Assembly: GCA_015179025.1 (NCBI GenBank)
Contig: WHUX01000013.1
Location: forward strand, 558,001 to 622,000
Source: Terfezia claveryi
Taxonomy: Eukaryota > Ascomycota > Pezizomycetes > Pezizales > Pezizaceae
Length of the DNA stretch: 64,000 nucleotides
Direction of reading: 5' to 3'
Both the position numbers and the translations under genes were made by a program. How positions within the stretch are numbered: the stretch's first letter is position 1; each line of letters opens with the position of its first letter. This document shows, one piece after another, positions 50,401 through 61,955 of the stretch. The notes beneath the pieces are model-generated. The model did not search any database. It worked only from the letters and a program-made list of their open reading frames with translations, and was not told the origin of the DNA.

Positions 50401-51996
50401 GTCGTTGGCCTCTTTGAAGCGATGTATAGCTGCATTTGAGGTGTGAGGTTGATTAGGAATAGCTATTCCCCGTGGGGTGGGGCCAAAAGCGGGGTCATCG
50501 CGCCAGGGTTTTGCGGAGTAAAATTGATTAGGCCTCGGGAGGAGCTTAGGGTCTTTATTGGGGTCATATTCCTCTTCCTCGGCGTCCACGTCCATACGCT
50601 CTGGGTTCGCCACAGGGGACGTAATCTTGTCAGGCTTCTCCGGGTTCTCAGCCCAGGCATCCAGGGAACCCTCTTCCCAGGAACTATCAATCTGTGAAAC
50701 ATCATCATCCGAATCCGTATCGTCGTCCATATCTCCATTAACACCGCTCCCTTGTCTAGGCTCACGAACCCCCGATGCATCAAATCTGAAATCACTGATA
50801 CTCTTCGAGCGCCGATCCGTCTTCGGTACACTCAGTCTCCTATTCTCACTATTGCCAGTCTTTACCCTAGTTCTAGGGCCCAAAATTGGGCTCCTACGCA
50901 GCCATTCCTCCACTTCCAGGTTTTTCTCCTGCATCTTCTTGAACTGCTCCATTTCTCTCAAGTTCATAGGCAGAAAATCTGCCCCTTGACCAATCCCCAA
51001 ACCCAATCCTTCAGTAACCAGCCCTCTTCTCATCTCCGGAGACAATCCGCCCCAGATACCGTCATCATTCCGTTGAATAACTCGAACCCCAACATCACTG
51101 TGACTCCGTGGCCTTCCCTCCACCTGCAGAGTTGGTGCCTCATGGCCATTCCGAGTAAAACTTGTATTTGCCGTGTCGGTTGACGAAGACTCAATTGACA
51201 TTGTTAGATTCATTTCAGAGCTCTCATAATCCTCCACCTTCACAATCGGACTAACCACTCTCCAACTAGTTGTTGACCCATCCGTACCGGCTCTCCGTAT
51301 CTGAGTTATCAAGGGTTCGTCGTCATCGCCCATCATAGGCCGCTTCATCGGGGGCGGGCTAGCTGATAGCCTTGGGCTAATGGGCCATGTATTCTGTGGG
51401 GCTGTCGTCATATCAGGACTATTTGTGGTCGCGCTTATAATCTTCCTTCCCGCGTATTCCTCTGCAAGCTTTGCTCCTCCGGTAGGCAGTGTCATTCCGG
51501 CTCTTCCTGAATTCTCGCTATCAAGTGATGGGAACGGTACGATGTCGTCATCTGCAGTCCAAGTTGGCATGTCCAAATCCAGATCATCCATGGGGCCAAA
51601 GCTCGGCGTTGTTTTCTCGCTCATAAACTCATTGCTCCCGAGCGGTGATGAGCCTGTCTGTCCTCTATTGGGTGTGAGCATTGTCTCGTTATAGGGGTTA
51701 TTTGGGTAGTTTTGCGAGCCCAAGGAACGGTTAACCATGGCGGGAGAAGCGTGGTGGGTATTCCAGGGGCTAGAGTTGGGACTATGGTGAGAGATTGGTG
51801 ACGAAGGAGGGGGTCGCCGATTAATTGGGTGGCCTGTAGGGGCGCTAGGTATGCTAGCCATGAGGGTTTTCGACAGAGTTGGCGTGTCTCCGGACATCGA
51901 GAAGAGATCGGTGGAGAATTCATGCCTGGGGGAAGGGGGTTCAACTTTCAGTTTATGCCCTCGTGAAGGAGGCATATGGGAGTTTGGGAAGGCCAT
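47482..51996 (-). CDS. Large C2H2 zinc-finger protein (HMEQISLPIL-type), 1504 residues
   Basis: A single uninterrupted exon from ATG 51996 to a stop at 47482. The N-terminal 900 residues are disordered: Ser/Pro/Thr-rich with acidic patches. The finger block lies at about residues 930-1115: ECTICFKVKRF...H, FTCTFPDC...H-x4-H with KADWVRHENERH, WWKCNQTDC...RKDNFVQHLVREH, then QCRFCGQTC...HLARHMEQISLPIL. The arrangement of KADWVRHE, RKDNFxxHL and HMEQISLP is characteristic of a family of large ascomycete C2H2 proteins of unknown target, presumed nuclear. A Lys/Ala-rich linker separates fingers 3 and 4. The C-terminal 400 residues are Gln/Gly/Pro/Met-rich, as in activation domains. No frame break is visible over 4.5 kb, which supports an active gene. 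Confidence 0.85.
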   Translation of the reverse strand: MAFPNSHMPPSRGHKLKVEPPSPRHEFSTDLFSMSGDTPTLSKTLMASIPSAPTGHPINRRPPPSSPISHHSPNSSPWNTHHASPAMVNRSLGSQNYPNNPYNETMLTPNRGQTGSSPLGSNEFMSEKTTPSFGPMDDLDLDMPTWTADDDIVPFPSLDSENSGRAGMTLPTGGAKLAEEYAGRKIISATTNSPDMTTAPQNTWPISPRLSASPPPMKRPMMGDDDEPLITQIRRAGTDGSTTSWRVVSPIVKVEDYESSEMNLTMSIESSSTDTANTSFTRNGHEAPTLQVEGRPRSHSDVGVRVIQRNDDGIWGGLSPEMRRGLVTEGLGLGIGQGADFLPMNLREMEQFKKMQEKNLEVEEWLRRSPILGPRTRVKTGNSENRRLSVPKTDRRSKSISDFRFDASGVREPRQGSGVNGDMDDDTDSDDDVSQIDSSWEEGSLDAWAENPEKPDKITSPVANPERMDVDAEEEEYDPNKDPKLLPRPNQFYSAKPWRDDPAFGPTPRGIAIPNQPHTSNAAIHRFKEANDRLETASRVATFGSARNTRDITSADVDKFVNTEGILKRLSFGRDKDKDREKSPKDRKSSIFEFPFKGIKRTPSNAGDGGPPKPPLAEHSRKDSTSSSAFPPPRWRPTWSNQRKGKLSIDTAIGAMTGQLAAVGAAHGESGGRSTTSGGTSSPLPWSALVGTNSLGPPAIGIGMKRSRSKSDLSSLGSSIGAKLTKPRPTPKPEFGLATMMHLHGGPPAIPLTSSPTVLRRHTFGSSTTSIPNLGAVALSMATAPGPEKTLQEEAAGLYDSDEDEEPEIPMAKPLNKLDIKPTFEGYATNIRELNPLLAQQLVDRIAHEQVKRYKKLQDNKLKHSAAVARGDCHNKSKCLTLNPRGTSESFTKISAANASNGSEEHLDNTIIGAQYPFGVPDPPVTRLPAEFECTICFKVKRFGKPSDWTKHVHEDVQPFTCTFPDCTEPKSFKRKADWVRHENERHRHLEWWKCNQTDCQHVCYRKDNFVQHLVREHKFPEPKVKAAKAAMKAKAGAKGKKAAASAVAVDPVQEQADKVLAIVELCHNDTKKEPTSEQCRFCGQTCTSWKKLTVHLARHMEQISLPILDLIKDEVKPTNPEKPLSPPIAGSPKPTHSGTAAGGQVKATACRDITPDKLYSRQQCAVHPQAPPVSPNAANTPSTPIGGAGCYHNQPLLSTINASIPTLTASPAHMSIAGNLAYEVDDCHSHHGSFQEQSFLEHPEQEMQQAQQHQQGKQKLGGNTGGGAYYPSPSGSVSPYLMPTYHQTSQHLIHQQQQRVGGTQTPPMLGVGMMDPGRFAGTTPGTTPPRSNHSMRQFNLQGPQQLHQQMGLEGLGAGLNSLINRNLHVNMSMLNMSLPTTGVSMEQLQFTSAPTAPSGLGLSGGIGAGSVGLGLEQLSIDALERQLLSRGTGGGADQGLYGGPGPTIRTYQSSGDGMGRSGAGIGPRLEAFPMGGIDMTEVQVSADDEASWAWGGNGGYGAQ

Positions 51997-54701
51997 TTTG
52001 GGAATGAGAAACCAGTAGAGATATTTTCCCGAACCTGCGGTAGGAGCTGAGGTGGGGAAGCACCTAGGGGTATCAAGGATCTTAGAGGAAACTGCTTATT
52101 TGCACTTCACCCGTTATCCTAGAGATGCATATTAGTCCCCTGAACAAACCCCCAAAATACCCATCAGGCCTTTGACAAAGGAACCACGAAAAGAAAACAA
52201 GAAAATTCCTTCCTTCTAGATCACTGATAGAAGATTACGCCCGAGATGGGGGGGGGGGGGGGGTAAAGGGGGATACAGGGAAAATAGGGTTCTGCGATCT
52301 GGCTTCCAGCTACACAGGGCGAAAAATGTAGCAACCGCATGCATCCACAAGTGAAGCTTACGATGTGGTATCCAACTTCAAAGATGTAAAGCAGTTGAAC
52401 TCACCATGCGCAGCAATAAGATTCCTCAGTAATAGCGAGATGAATGCCTACTCTGTAGCGGTCTCGACCGGTATATCCGCTCTTAGCTTTCTTTTGGTGT
52501 CACGCAAGGGCCAAATTAGATGGCTTGTCTCTGGGATGTGTTGGGAAAAGCCCGGATGGGGTTTTCCAGTGCGTTTTATCAATATGTTCACTCGGCTGTT
52601 ACAAGAATGTCAGATCTAGATCTTCCAGAACCCTGGCTCCTTTCTGCTAAAATTGGCGATGTTAGTCGGCGCGTAGTTTGCATATATGAATGTGCGAAAT
52701 GATATCCAGCTTTGAATTTCACACAGGTACCTGCATTGCGTCTCGTTAGCATGCGGACAATATAATCCTCACGCACAGCCCTCACAACAGCAATTCTCGG
52801 TCATCTCAATCACTACATTGTCACCATCTCCGAACGATAATCCTCGCTGTTGCGGGAAGAATCAGGACAAGGCAACTTCTCCGACAACCGAGAAGCCCAT
52901 GCAGCCTCCTCTTGAGAGGCAAATCCCCAGAACCGAACAATAGATTTGACATAGAGCACAGGGGGTGTGTAACATGCACTTAATATAGCATATAGCCAGG
53001 GCACACGGTGTCTCACTCACCCCGCAACGTATAATTACCCCCACGTCGTCGAATATCGACACTTCCACAAAATCTCTAACCCTAGATACTATCTATACAG
53101 TATTTGCTGCCTTTTCCCGACCCGATGCTCCTCGCTTGTCTATAGACTATATCTAGACTATATCAATAGTCTGGCGTATCAATGGCCTCCGATCGACCCT
53201 TGTGGCTGGATGTGTACTAGTTACTGCGGTGCTGATTAGGCGGAGCCAAGTAGTGAAATCTTTAGTGAACTTCAACTGAGGCGTGATGGCGTAAGAAGTT
53301 GTGTTTCTGCGATAAGATGGTTTTATTTCGTCCCACTCCCTAAGCCAGAGCTACGGTCCGTTCCGTTGTTAACGGTCGGGTCGGGCTCCCGGGGACTACT
53401 CAAGCGGGCGGCCAGCTATATAATCAGCTAGCTCTCCTCTACTCAAGCGTACTGCTCCTATCGGTAATAGGTAATATGGATGACTCCAGGACGTATATAG
53501 GTGTCGTCGCTGGTATAACGGGTCTGCAGCGTTGGTGTTGCTGGATTGTTCGATGAGATCAATCATGTACGACGATGGAATACGTGCGTGGGGTTGCAGT
53601 GCGACATAGGAAGCAGTAAGGGTAAGGATGACTACTCAGTACCATATGTACCTACTGCTTCAGCTATGCATTAGTCTCATAGCTATGCATGTACTCTTGG
53701 TATTTTATGATGGGCCAAATCGTATATGCCTGCATATCTACCTTTCGTTGGCAAGGAGGTCAGCACTAGGTAGTAGAGTACGGTAGAAACTGTTAATGAG
53801 CCTAGAAATTTGGCCCTTTCTAGAAAACACTACTTTTTTTTTTTTTTTTTTTTTTTTTTTGGGGGGGGGCACAGTAAACACCTACTTAATGTACATGTAT
53901 CTCGACATTGGATGGGGGCCAGCTGTATCAAACAGAGCGAAATACGGTATGAGGCTGAGGCGAAGGATCCCCTCTTTTGCACCACGTTTGACACATGCCG
54001 GTACTTGTCGTGAGCATTACTGCATTATTTGAAAATGAAAGACCCCACCTGTTTGTCCATACAAACTACATTGCTACAGGGGTCTTCATCTTCGATTGTA
54101 GCCTTCGCTATATCAAACCATGCTGTACCCCTATGCTGTTCTCTCGTTCGTATTGCTTTATACAAACCTGCTCTGTTACTCACAAAATTCTCTCGCGACT
54201 CACATGGAACGCCAAGGCCTGTAGCCTAGCCCAGGCTGCAAGCATATTTTATAATGGCTGCAGCTGGAATATGACTGCATCATCCCAGACCTCGCTCGTG
54301 GTACTGGGCTGCGAGCGGCATTCCTCTGACGACAAGATACCAAGTATATCAAAATACTCTTCTGAGACCCTCTACTCTGACTTCTAACTTTCGCAACTTC
54401 TTGTGGTCGTCGGCATTATACAGCTCTACCTGGGATCTAAGGATCCGTTACGCTCTTGTATCCGTAGGTACCTAGCCTGTCAGCTTGTGCAGATCTGTAC
54501 GTATCAACTGCCGGTTACCTTAATTTTTGGTTCTGAAGATCTCTTTATGCTCCGTTTTCACCCAATCTCTCCCATCTACGCTCAAGTATACGCTTGACAA
54601 ACCACTAAAGGGGATCGTCAACTGGCCATAGGATACAGCCCACTTCACCAAAGACATAGCTTGCGAGATCATATACATATCCACGAATTCTCACAGCAGC
54701 A
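51997..54701. other. Intergenic stretch between divergent genes
   Basis: Upstream sequence of the large C2H2 gene (minus) and the AAA ATPase (plus). It holds a G16 run (52248-52263), a T27-G9 run (53834-53869) and a short direct repeat TATCAAT flanking AGTCTGGCG (53161-53183). The 130-codon plus frame at 53995-54387 has no domain and is not called. Confidence 0.45.
53834..53869. repeat. T27-G9 homopolymer run
   Basis: Twenty-seven T followed by nine G. Lengths in such runs are unreliable in assemblies. Confidence 0.85.
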
Positions 54702-57604
54702 ATGGTTCCAGCCCCGGACAGTCCATCTGTGTCGGAGAACAGCCTCCGTACCTCTCAGTCGAATCAAGCACCATCACATTTGACAGCCACAACGGCCACG
54801 GCCACAAGCATTCTATGCTCTGCATGTTCCGCCCCAACTTCCAACACGGTCAATACTAAAGCCACCTCAACAGTAGATACTGAAACCGCCACCCCTGCCT
54901 CGGGAAATGGCACAGAGCAAGAGCTTTGTGGGGACTCCTCTGACGATTCGGAGGACGAAGAATTACCACCCCCAGCTGATCCAGATGCTTCTGGTCTTAA
55001 GTCCAAGGAAGTTATACAAACAATGCAGTTGGAATTTGGAAATCTCCTAGGAGAAATTGGGAAGAAGCATAAGAAAAAAGAAGAGGAGAAGGTTGTAAGA
55101 GAGAGGGCTAGTAAGCTGGAATTCAAGAGGCTGGATGAATTGTACGTTTATTTCACCCCTTAAAGGATTCTCTAGTGCCCTTTCCCCTCCCGAGATTAAT
55201 GAACGTTCTAGCTCTATTCGGTTTGATAGCTTACATTCTCTTTTGAGGTTTCCAGGTACAATAAGAATATCCACGACTTCTACCTAGCAGAATCCAATGC
55301 CCAGTCATCACAGAAGGAAGACAAATGGGAAGAATACATCTTTATAATTCGTCGAAGATTTGACTGGCAAAACCGGTACCAGAAGACTTTTGTGGACGTC
55401 AAGAGCCACGAATTGAAGGCGGTGCTGAAAGAGGTGCTGGATGGCATAGAGGGAATAAGCCTAGTTGAGGATAAACCGACCGTACGCCCCACTCTTTTCT
55501 CTGGAAATCAGGACATCCTATCTTCTATAATTTCACCTTCATTTGGCAATCTTGGTTTGCCATTTTCTATTTTCGGGAGAACCACGGGTGCTAACGTTAA
55601 GTCATTCGCCTCCCCCGATTTACAGCTTGAACCAAACCTCCTCTTCAACTACCTCCCGGAACTTGAGATGTACCTTACCGAGCACGAGGCCTCCGAGGAA
55701 TTCAGCGCAAAGACTGTTTCACACCTTAAGCTGCTAATTGAGTATATCCAAGCGGACTATGGCGACATTCAAAAGCGTCTGTTCCCGATGCTGGCAAACG
55801 CAGAGATTACCTTCGAACTCCTATGGGCCTTGTTTCTTCCTAACTCCTTGTTATTTACGATCGATCCTGGATCTGGTGAAGATCGAATGATTAAACTTGA
55901 TTGGGTGGAGCTTCGAGAGACTCCTGACCGCGGGAGGTTCTATCAGCTTGACTGTCATTATGTCGAGTTTGATGGGAAAATATTCGGCGAGGCAACTTGC
56001 ACTCTAGAGATCCCAGAATTTCGAGGAGTCAGAAAGATTGACCAATTGGGAGTGTATCCAATACAGTATCATACTAAAGAAGAAACACTAAAGCAGAAGT
56101 TAATAGAGAGAGGGAAGGCGTTCTGCGAGTTGAAAGGAATGCACTATAGGATGTACAAGGGAATTGCATATTTTAAAAAGAAGAAAGGGTTCGTGAAGGT
56201 GAATATCAATGGAAGGGTTATGATCGACCCACTTACCTTCCGACGAGTGAATCCCAATTACCGGTTGGCACCAGTCAAGGATTTTGATGCCGGTGGCTCA
56301 AAATCGAGGAATGATGAAGAGAACGAATTTGATGACTGTTGTGGAGGACTTGCCGGGGATGATGACGATGACGATGATGATTTCAACTCCGCTGCACCAG
56401 TCGCCACAACGAGTAGGCTGAAATCTGCACTGCGTAGTGCCGCAGCAGCGCGAAGGCGATATACAATAGATGCCTTGGGAAAAGTACGCTTGATCCGTAA
56501 GGAGGCCACTGATAAGATAGTAGCCACAGGGACCAATACTTCACCCGACGGCGAGGTTCAACCTGACGGGGGTCTCAATCCCGAAAATATGACAGAGGAA
56601 GACCTTCTTCTCTGCTCTCCTACCGTGTTAGGATTCAGCTTCTCCGACAAACTCTGGGTCGAGCTATCCGTCTCTCATATTTCCGACATTGAATGGAATA
56701 CTGGGGCGTTTGACTCCCTAGTGCTTCCAGAGTCGCAGAAACGCATAGTACGCGCCCTTGTGGAGTCCCATAGCAAGCAGAATACAAAAAAAGGTAGCGG
56801 ATTTGACGACTTTATCAAGGGGAAAGGCAAAGGTTTGGTTGCAGTCCTTCATGGTCGACCTGGAGTAGGGAAGACGTTGACGGCAGAAGGGATTAGCGAG
56901 TTCCTCAAAAAACCACTGTACTGCGTTGGCGCCGGAGAGTTAGGTACGGACGCTCGCACGCTTGAGCTTCAGTTGAGTAAGATTCTCGATGTTGCTCATG
57001 TGTGGGGTGCAGTTCTGCTGTTGGATGAAGCGGATGTGTTTTTGGAGAGGAGAAGTGTGCATGATTTGCACAGGAATGCACTTGTCTCAATCTTCCTAAG
57101 GTTGTTGGAATATTTTCAGGGCATTTTATTTTTAACTACCAACCGGGTGGAAACTTTCGACGAAGCATTCCAATCCCGAATCCACATTGCTCTCCGATAC
57201 TCCGATCTTGACCGGAAGGCAAAGAAGCAGATTTGGAACTCATTCCTTAATATTGTTGCAAAAGATGAAGCATCTGGGGATTCTGCTAACACGGCTGACA
57301 CCCCGTTGCGGGAAGTCGTGACTAAAGACGAACTTGAGAATCTGGCACGGAGGGAGTTGAACGGAAGACAGATTAAGAATGTTGTCAGGACAGCTCAGGC
57401 TCTAGCTCATAACAAAGGGGAGAAATTGGGCATGGAGCATTTGAGAGAGGTATTGGAAGTTACAGAGGGGTTTGAGAGGGATTTGAAGGGTACAGGGCAG
57501 TTGGAGGGTAGGCAGTTCTTTTTATATCTTTTGGCATCTAGGAGGTGACAATGGAGTTGGAACAATTACTGACTTTTTTTGCAGGTATGATGAGCTATGC
57601 TTAG
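54702..57604 (+). CDS. AAA+ ATPase, fungal type with N-terminal DUF7025-like region
   Basis: Exons 54702-55141, 55256-57507 and 57585-57604 give 903 residues. Intron 1 (114 bases) has GTACGT and TTCCAG. Intron 2 (77 bases) has GTAGGC, a TACTGAC branch and TTTGCAG. The N-terminus is Ser/Thr-rich with an acidic stretch and a Lys-rich coiled segment. Residues about 320-490 resemble the DUF7025 region found in ascomycete AAA proteins (KLDWVEL...FEGATCTLEI-like...NINGRVMIDPLTF). An acidic loop (Asp-rich, near residue 515) follows. The AAA core has Walker A GRPGVGKT (about 681-688), Walker B LLLDEADVFLE (about 735) and a TTNRVETFDEAFQSRIH sensor/arginine region. Such proteins hydrolyse ATP to remodel unknown partners, and the substrate cannot be read from sequence. 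Without intron 2 the frame would end at 57548 with an unrelated tail; splicing yields ...QLEGMMSYA, which I prefer. Confidence 0.85.
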
Positions 57605-59731
57605 AGGGTTTCCTTGCTAGGTAGAGGTAGATAGGGACATGGGTAGAAAAAGCGTGACGCACATTCCTTTTCATTGCTTTTTGCTATCACTGTCAGCGAG
57701 GCTCGTTGGCATATATACATTACATTTACATTTACGACATCTATTATCTGATGCGCTTGATGAGAAGCTACCATCATTATCTATCTATCTATATTGGCAG
57801 CTATTATTATTCAGCTGTTTGTATCTTGTTTCTACTTTGTTCATGTTATTTTAGGTTTGGGATATATGTATGGTACAAACCCTTCTTTGCTGCGGTCACT
57901 AGTGGGGTAGTTGTTATCACTAACTTTTCGGTAAAAGAAGTAAAAGTAATACAGGGGATTGCCAGTCTCGGCACGGTGATTGCTAGTTGTTGAAGCGTGT
58001 CTGGGGAAATAAGTACATGGATATTAGTTTTACCTAAACAGCCACTTCTCAAAGAATTATTAAAAATCACAACCAGAAATCTTTAAGTCCTTCGGGGGCT
58101 AAATTAAGACTTATCATAGCTCATATACAGGCATGGCCATGTGTAGAAGGTTCAAAAGTTGACTGATGCCAGATTACATGATCCTACGATACAAATTAGT
58201 ATGAGGATGGTACAGTATATAGAAAGCACTTCATAACAGTCAACTGAATATGGCCACCATTAAAAAGACCTCTTCATAATCATAATTTAAAGGCACAAGG
58301 CAGGAAATTTAGGGCACGAGATTTAACCAAACTATAAATTTGGCCAACTTTGGTTAGCGGGGAGACAGAAACAGGGGTTTTTACCCTGAAGCCCCCCGTA
58401 CCACGTTCGAAAATAATCATTTTGTTTAAAAAGATAAATAAATTAAAAAAAAAAGTGCCTAGACTAGCCGCGTGGAAAAGCGACGTGGTGATAGATTACT
58501 GTATGGTGAATATGCTCGTTTACTAAGATCTTGTACTCCATAGGTATAACCAACAGAATGCCGCTATATATTTACCTAAGTTCTCTATCTATCTATGATT
58601 TAGTTCACAGTTACCATACCCTGGTTGCACAAGCCCCCTCACAGGTCAGGTGTCATATATTCGGATCAAAAGTGCACTGCAATTTTAAAGCAAATACCTA
58701 TTCTTCCCCTTGTCCTGCAGGTACCGTTTGATGTTGTACTTACTTATAACATGTACTTACTTATAACCTCTCGCACCCTGGTTTTCCTGTGACCTCGTCA
58801 CACACCATGATCCTATATTTTGTAGGTAGGTTAAACGTGGTAGAGAGGTATGTCCCCATTCCCCCCTCCCAATATAATTTAGCGCCTTTTTTTTTCCTTT
58901 TCTTTTCTTTTCTTTTTCCCCCCACAAATGGAGAGAAAAACAAACTTTTGGTTTGTATATGATTCCGGTGGATACAGTAGGGTTTCGTACATACTTCATA
59001 CATACATACATACATACATACATACATACATACATACATACATACATACATGTGGTACGGTAATACAGGTTCTCTGCCAAGTCTTTGTAAAAAAAAATCC
59101 CACTTATCAACCAGACTTATACCCATGTCCATCATGACTAATCGTCCATCCCTAGAGTTGCCACTAGAGGGAACTCCGATAGCAATCAACCTCAAACTTA
59201 ATTCCCAAAAATAACCCCCAATAAAACCCTCAAATTTCGCAAGATATAAAATGTAAGATTATACAGGTGTCCCACCCCCGCACCCCACTTTTTTGAATTC
59301 CGAGTGAAATTGCGAAGAACTTTTTTGTCCAAGGGTGCAGGTTGATTTTTTGTGTTTTTTGGCGGGAAAAATAACATGGAGGACCTTGTATATATATATA
59401 TTTTTTTCTTCTATTATGCTGGGGATAGGCCTTGAAGAAGTGTGCTTTGGGGATTTGTTCTTGGGTGGATTGTTTCTGAAGATAGTTAGTTTGTTGGAAG
59501 TTACGTATTACCTGCATATGATTGGACTTGGACACAACGTGGGGCTCCAGGTTTATGTGTGAAATTATATCTCTCTTGAAACATAACCTTAATTATTATG
59601 ATTAATTAAAGAGGCAAACAGCTGAGGGAAATATTCATGGGAAGCTAAACCATGAGATCTCCGATACTGATTGTCTTGACTAAATTCATCGCGCCACTTC
59701 CTTTCCCCTCCCTAATCCCCCTCTCTTGTAA
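57605..59731. other. Intergenic stretch
   Basis: 3' sequence of the AAA gene followed by AT-rich DNA with A/T runs (58427-58454, 58888-58918) and a CATA microsatellite. No gene is supported; frames through the microsatellite encode only MYVC-type repeats. Confidence 0.5.
58997..59051. repeat. (CATA)n microsatellite
   Basis: About 13.5 uninterrupted CATA units. Confidence 0.95.
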
Positions 59732-60413
59732 TTAAGCAGTGCAAGTTCCATAAGGTGACGCAACCAACGCCACAGCCGTACACTCCTTTGGCGCCTTATG
59801 GCTCCCTCCTACGTATAAAATCTGGTAATACTTCGGCTTGCCTGCGCTCGGGCATGCAAACCACCTGTTTGTTGCCTTGTAACGGAAACGTTTATCTGTA
59901 CCTATGGTAAAGTTGGATGCGTCGGCCCCCGGTGGGACAAAGGCGCCGTGGGGGGGGGTGAATCCCGGGGGTTTCATACTGAAGGGGGGAGGTTAGTTGA
60001 TTGGTATGTGAGTTTGGGGGTCAGGGGTTTGAGTTGGGGGAGGACTTACTCTTTGGGATAAACCCACATGTTTTGCCACCCGGTAGGGACGCCGTGCCAG
60101 GAGGTGAAGGAGATGCCGCTGGGTCCGGGTGAGTTCTTGTCGACTATAGTAGAGGTATGGTAAGCATGTGCTAAGGAGTAGAGTGATGGAGGAAGGAAGG
60201 GTTCTTACAGATAAATGGCTCAGAGGAAGGGTCGGTCTTTGCATCTCCAACCCATAAACCACCTTGGTAGAAGGAAACAGTTGTCCAAAAGCTGTTCAAT
60301 GGAGGGCCTTTCTTATCTGGAACTGCAGTCAAGATGTATCCATCAGAAATCTGAGCAGAGACAGCCGCTGCGGCGGTGACTGTCGCGAGGAGAGCAGAGA
60401 GCCCGAATTTCAT
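59732..60413 (-). CDS. Small secreted protein resembling the PhiA cell-wall family
   Basis: Exons 60413-60209, 60143-60050 and 59978-59732 give 181 residues. Introns are 65 bases (GTAAGA...CTATAG) and 71 bases (GTAAGT, CAACTAAC branch, TTCAG). The start MKFGLSALLATVTAAAAVSA is a clear signal peptide. The mature part has an extended beta-like composition. Its C-terminal block RWFACPS...YYQILYV...ECTAVALVA...TCT recalls the ACP...C...C ending of PhiA-type wall proteins of conidium-forming ascomycetes, and an FIFDKNSPGPSGISF segment also matches that layout. PhiA is needed for phialide and conidium development in Aspergillus; here only a wall or secreted role can be inferred. A TATA box lies about 165 bases upstream. 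The family call is by eye. Confidence 0.75.
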
Positions 60414-60481
60414 GTCTGGTTATTGGAGTTTTGCTGATTGAAAAGCGAGGGCAGGATCAGGAGCGAGTGTAGCTATTGAAT

Positions 60482-60521
60482 GAATAGCAAGAGCGAGTGT
60501 AGAATAGCAAGAGCGAGTGCG
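60482..60521. repeat. Two 20-bp tandem copies upstream of the secreted-protein gene
   Basis: GAATAGCAAGAGCGAGTGTA and a copy differing in the last two bases stand side by side, 70-110 bases before the start codon. A third partial copy (GAGCGAGTGTA) lies near 60462. They may be a duplicated regulatory or leader sequence. Confidence 0.6.
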
Positions 60522-60578
60522 AGGTGACCGTGATGAGAGTGGAGGGGGAATTCGTTACGAAGTGCGAGGCCATCAAGC

Positions 60579-60584
60579 TTTATA
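60579..60584 (-). promoter_or_regulatory. Putative TATA box of the secreted-protein gene
   Basis: TATAAA on the minus strand, about 165 bases upstream of the start codon at 60413. Position and sequence fit a core promoter of a strongly expressed gene with a leader of about 130 bases. Motif match only. Confidence 0.35.
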
Positions 60585-61576
60585 GACGTCTAGACCTTCC
60601 CCTGCAATAATCAATCAAACGTTCATATTTCAGCGTCTACCACCCGGATGAAGCGGAAACAGCTGGCTCGTACGAGTGTGCGATATGTACCCCGAATAGG
60701 CAATATTTCGCGCGAGCAGGGGCCGTATATGTACCAATACCAAATTAATATCAAGTCTCTATCGTCTAGGGGTTGTTTTTCTCCATGGCTGCAACAAACA
60801 TTCGGCATCTTGCGTTTTCTCACTGGGTTCTATCATGAAAGCAAGTAAGCAATAAACGTTGCCGAAGCGGAGGGTAGGTGGCCATGGATAAGCTAGATTT
60901 TGGGGAGAGTTCCTCGAATTGCATGTGTGCCAATCAAGCGGGAATGTAGTCCTGGGAAGTGTATTATCAGCTTATTATCAACTCGTATTTGATGCATACG
61001 AGAGTATGAAAAGGGAAAAATAGAATTAGATATCAGATAATAAGTAGTACATGTACAGTATGTAACAATTTGTATGTATGAGGAGACAGGACACCTTTGT
61101 TGAGGTAAGAGATACCTCGAGGTTGTAACACTGTCCCTCAAATTTCACACACTGGGGGGGCCATTTGTTTCGCCAGACTCCAACAACTCTGGGAGAAAAG
61201 GTCATAGGTTCCCCTCCCCAGCCGAGATTTCCGTCAAAGAAACGTCGAGTACATAACACGTCAACACCACAGTCGTGTGTCATCATCATTTGACGGGCTC
61301 AACAGCCTTAGCCGCACGAGAAATTCCACTGGCCAATCTGAGGCATGCACTCCGTACATACTTCTACTTAAACGTAACCAGTCTCGAACGTAGGAACTTC
61401 GTCTAGTTACCTATCCGCGAAATCTCGATACTTAGCGAGATAGATCCCTGTCTTTCCACGAGAGTAGTCAGAGTTGATCTCGCTAGTCTATGCGAGTGCT
61501 TTTACGGGAGTTCATCCAAAGTAGGTAAAGTAAGTGTTGCTTGGCTAGATCGCTATGGGTAGGTAGGTTTAGTGCA

Positions 61577-61608
61577 AGCCAGACTAGGGTAGGTTGCCAA
61601 CCAGACTA
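61577..61608. repeat. Two adjacent CCAGACTA motifs
   Basis: GCAAGCCAGACTA (from about 61575) and GCCAACCAGACTA (from about 61596) lie 21 bases apart, both among TAGGTTAG-type repeats. They are same-orientation copies of the dispersed motif. Confidence 0.5.
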
Positions 61609-61955
61609 TAGGTTAGGTTACGGCTAACGAAGCCACTTACGGAGTAGTTACAGGTAGCGAGTACTAGACTAACCTCCATCTGAACACCGTCAAATAGTGG
61701 GCTCTGATCATAGCAGCGAATGCTTCTTCCTTAGTGGATAGGGACTCGAGTACCATTCTCTTACCGCGATAATTCGAAATCAAGAACCGGTTCTTAAATT
61801 CCGTGAGGAATCTGAAAGTGTATGTATGCTATGGATCTGATGTCTCCTATGTAACGAAAGAACAAAAAAACGAGAACTTTATGCAGGGTAAGCGTCCAAC
61901 TGACCCAAGCTTCTGCCAAGCCCGCCCTCCAGAGCTAACCCAAATTTCAAGTGCA

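Noticed and set aside
53161..53183. TATCAAT direct repeat around AGTCTGGCG
   Set aside because: Resembles the insertion family, but the repeat is only 7 bp and the insert lacks the longer motif; chance is plausible.
59102..59120. ACTTAT direct repeat around CAACCAG
   Set aside because: A six-base repeat is too short to distinguish from chance.
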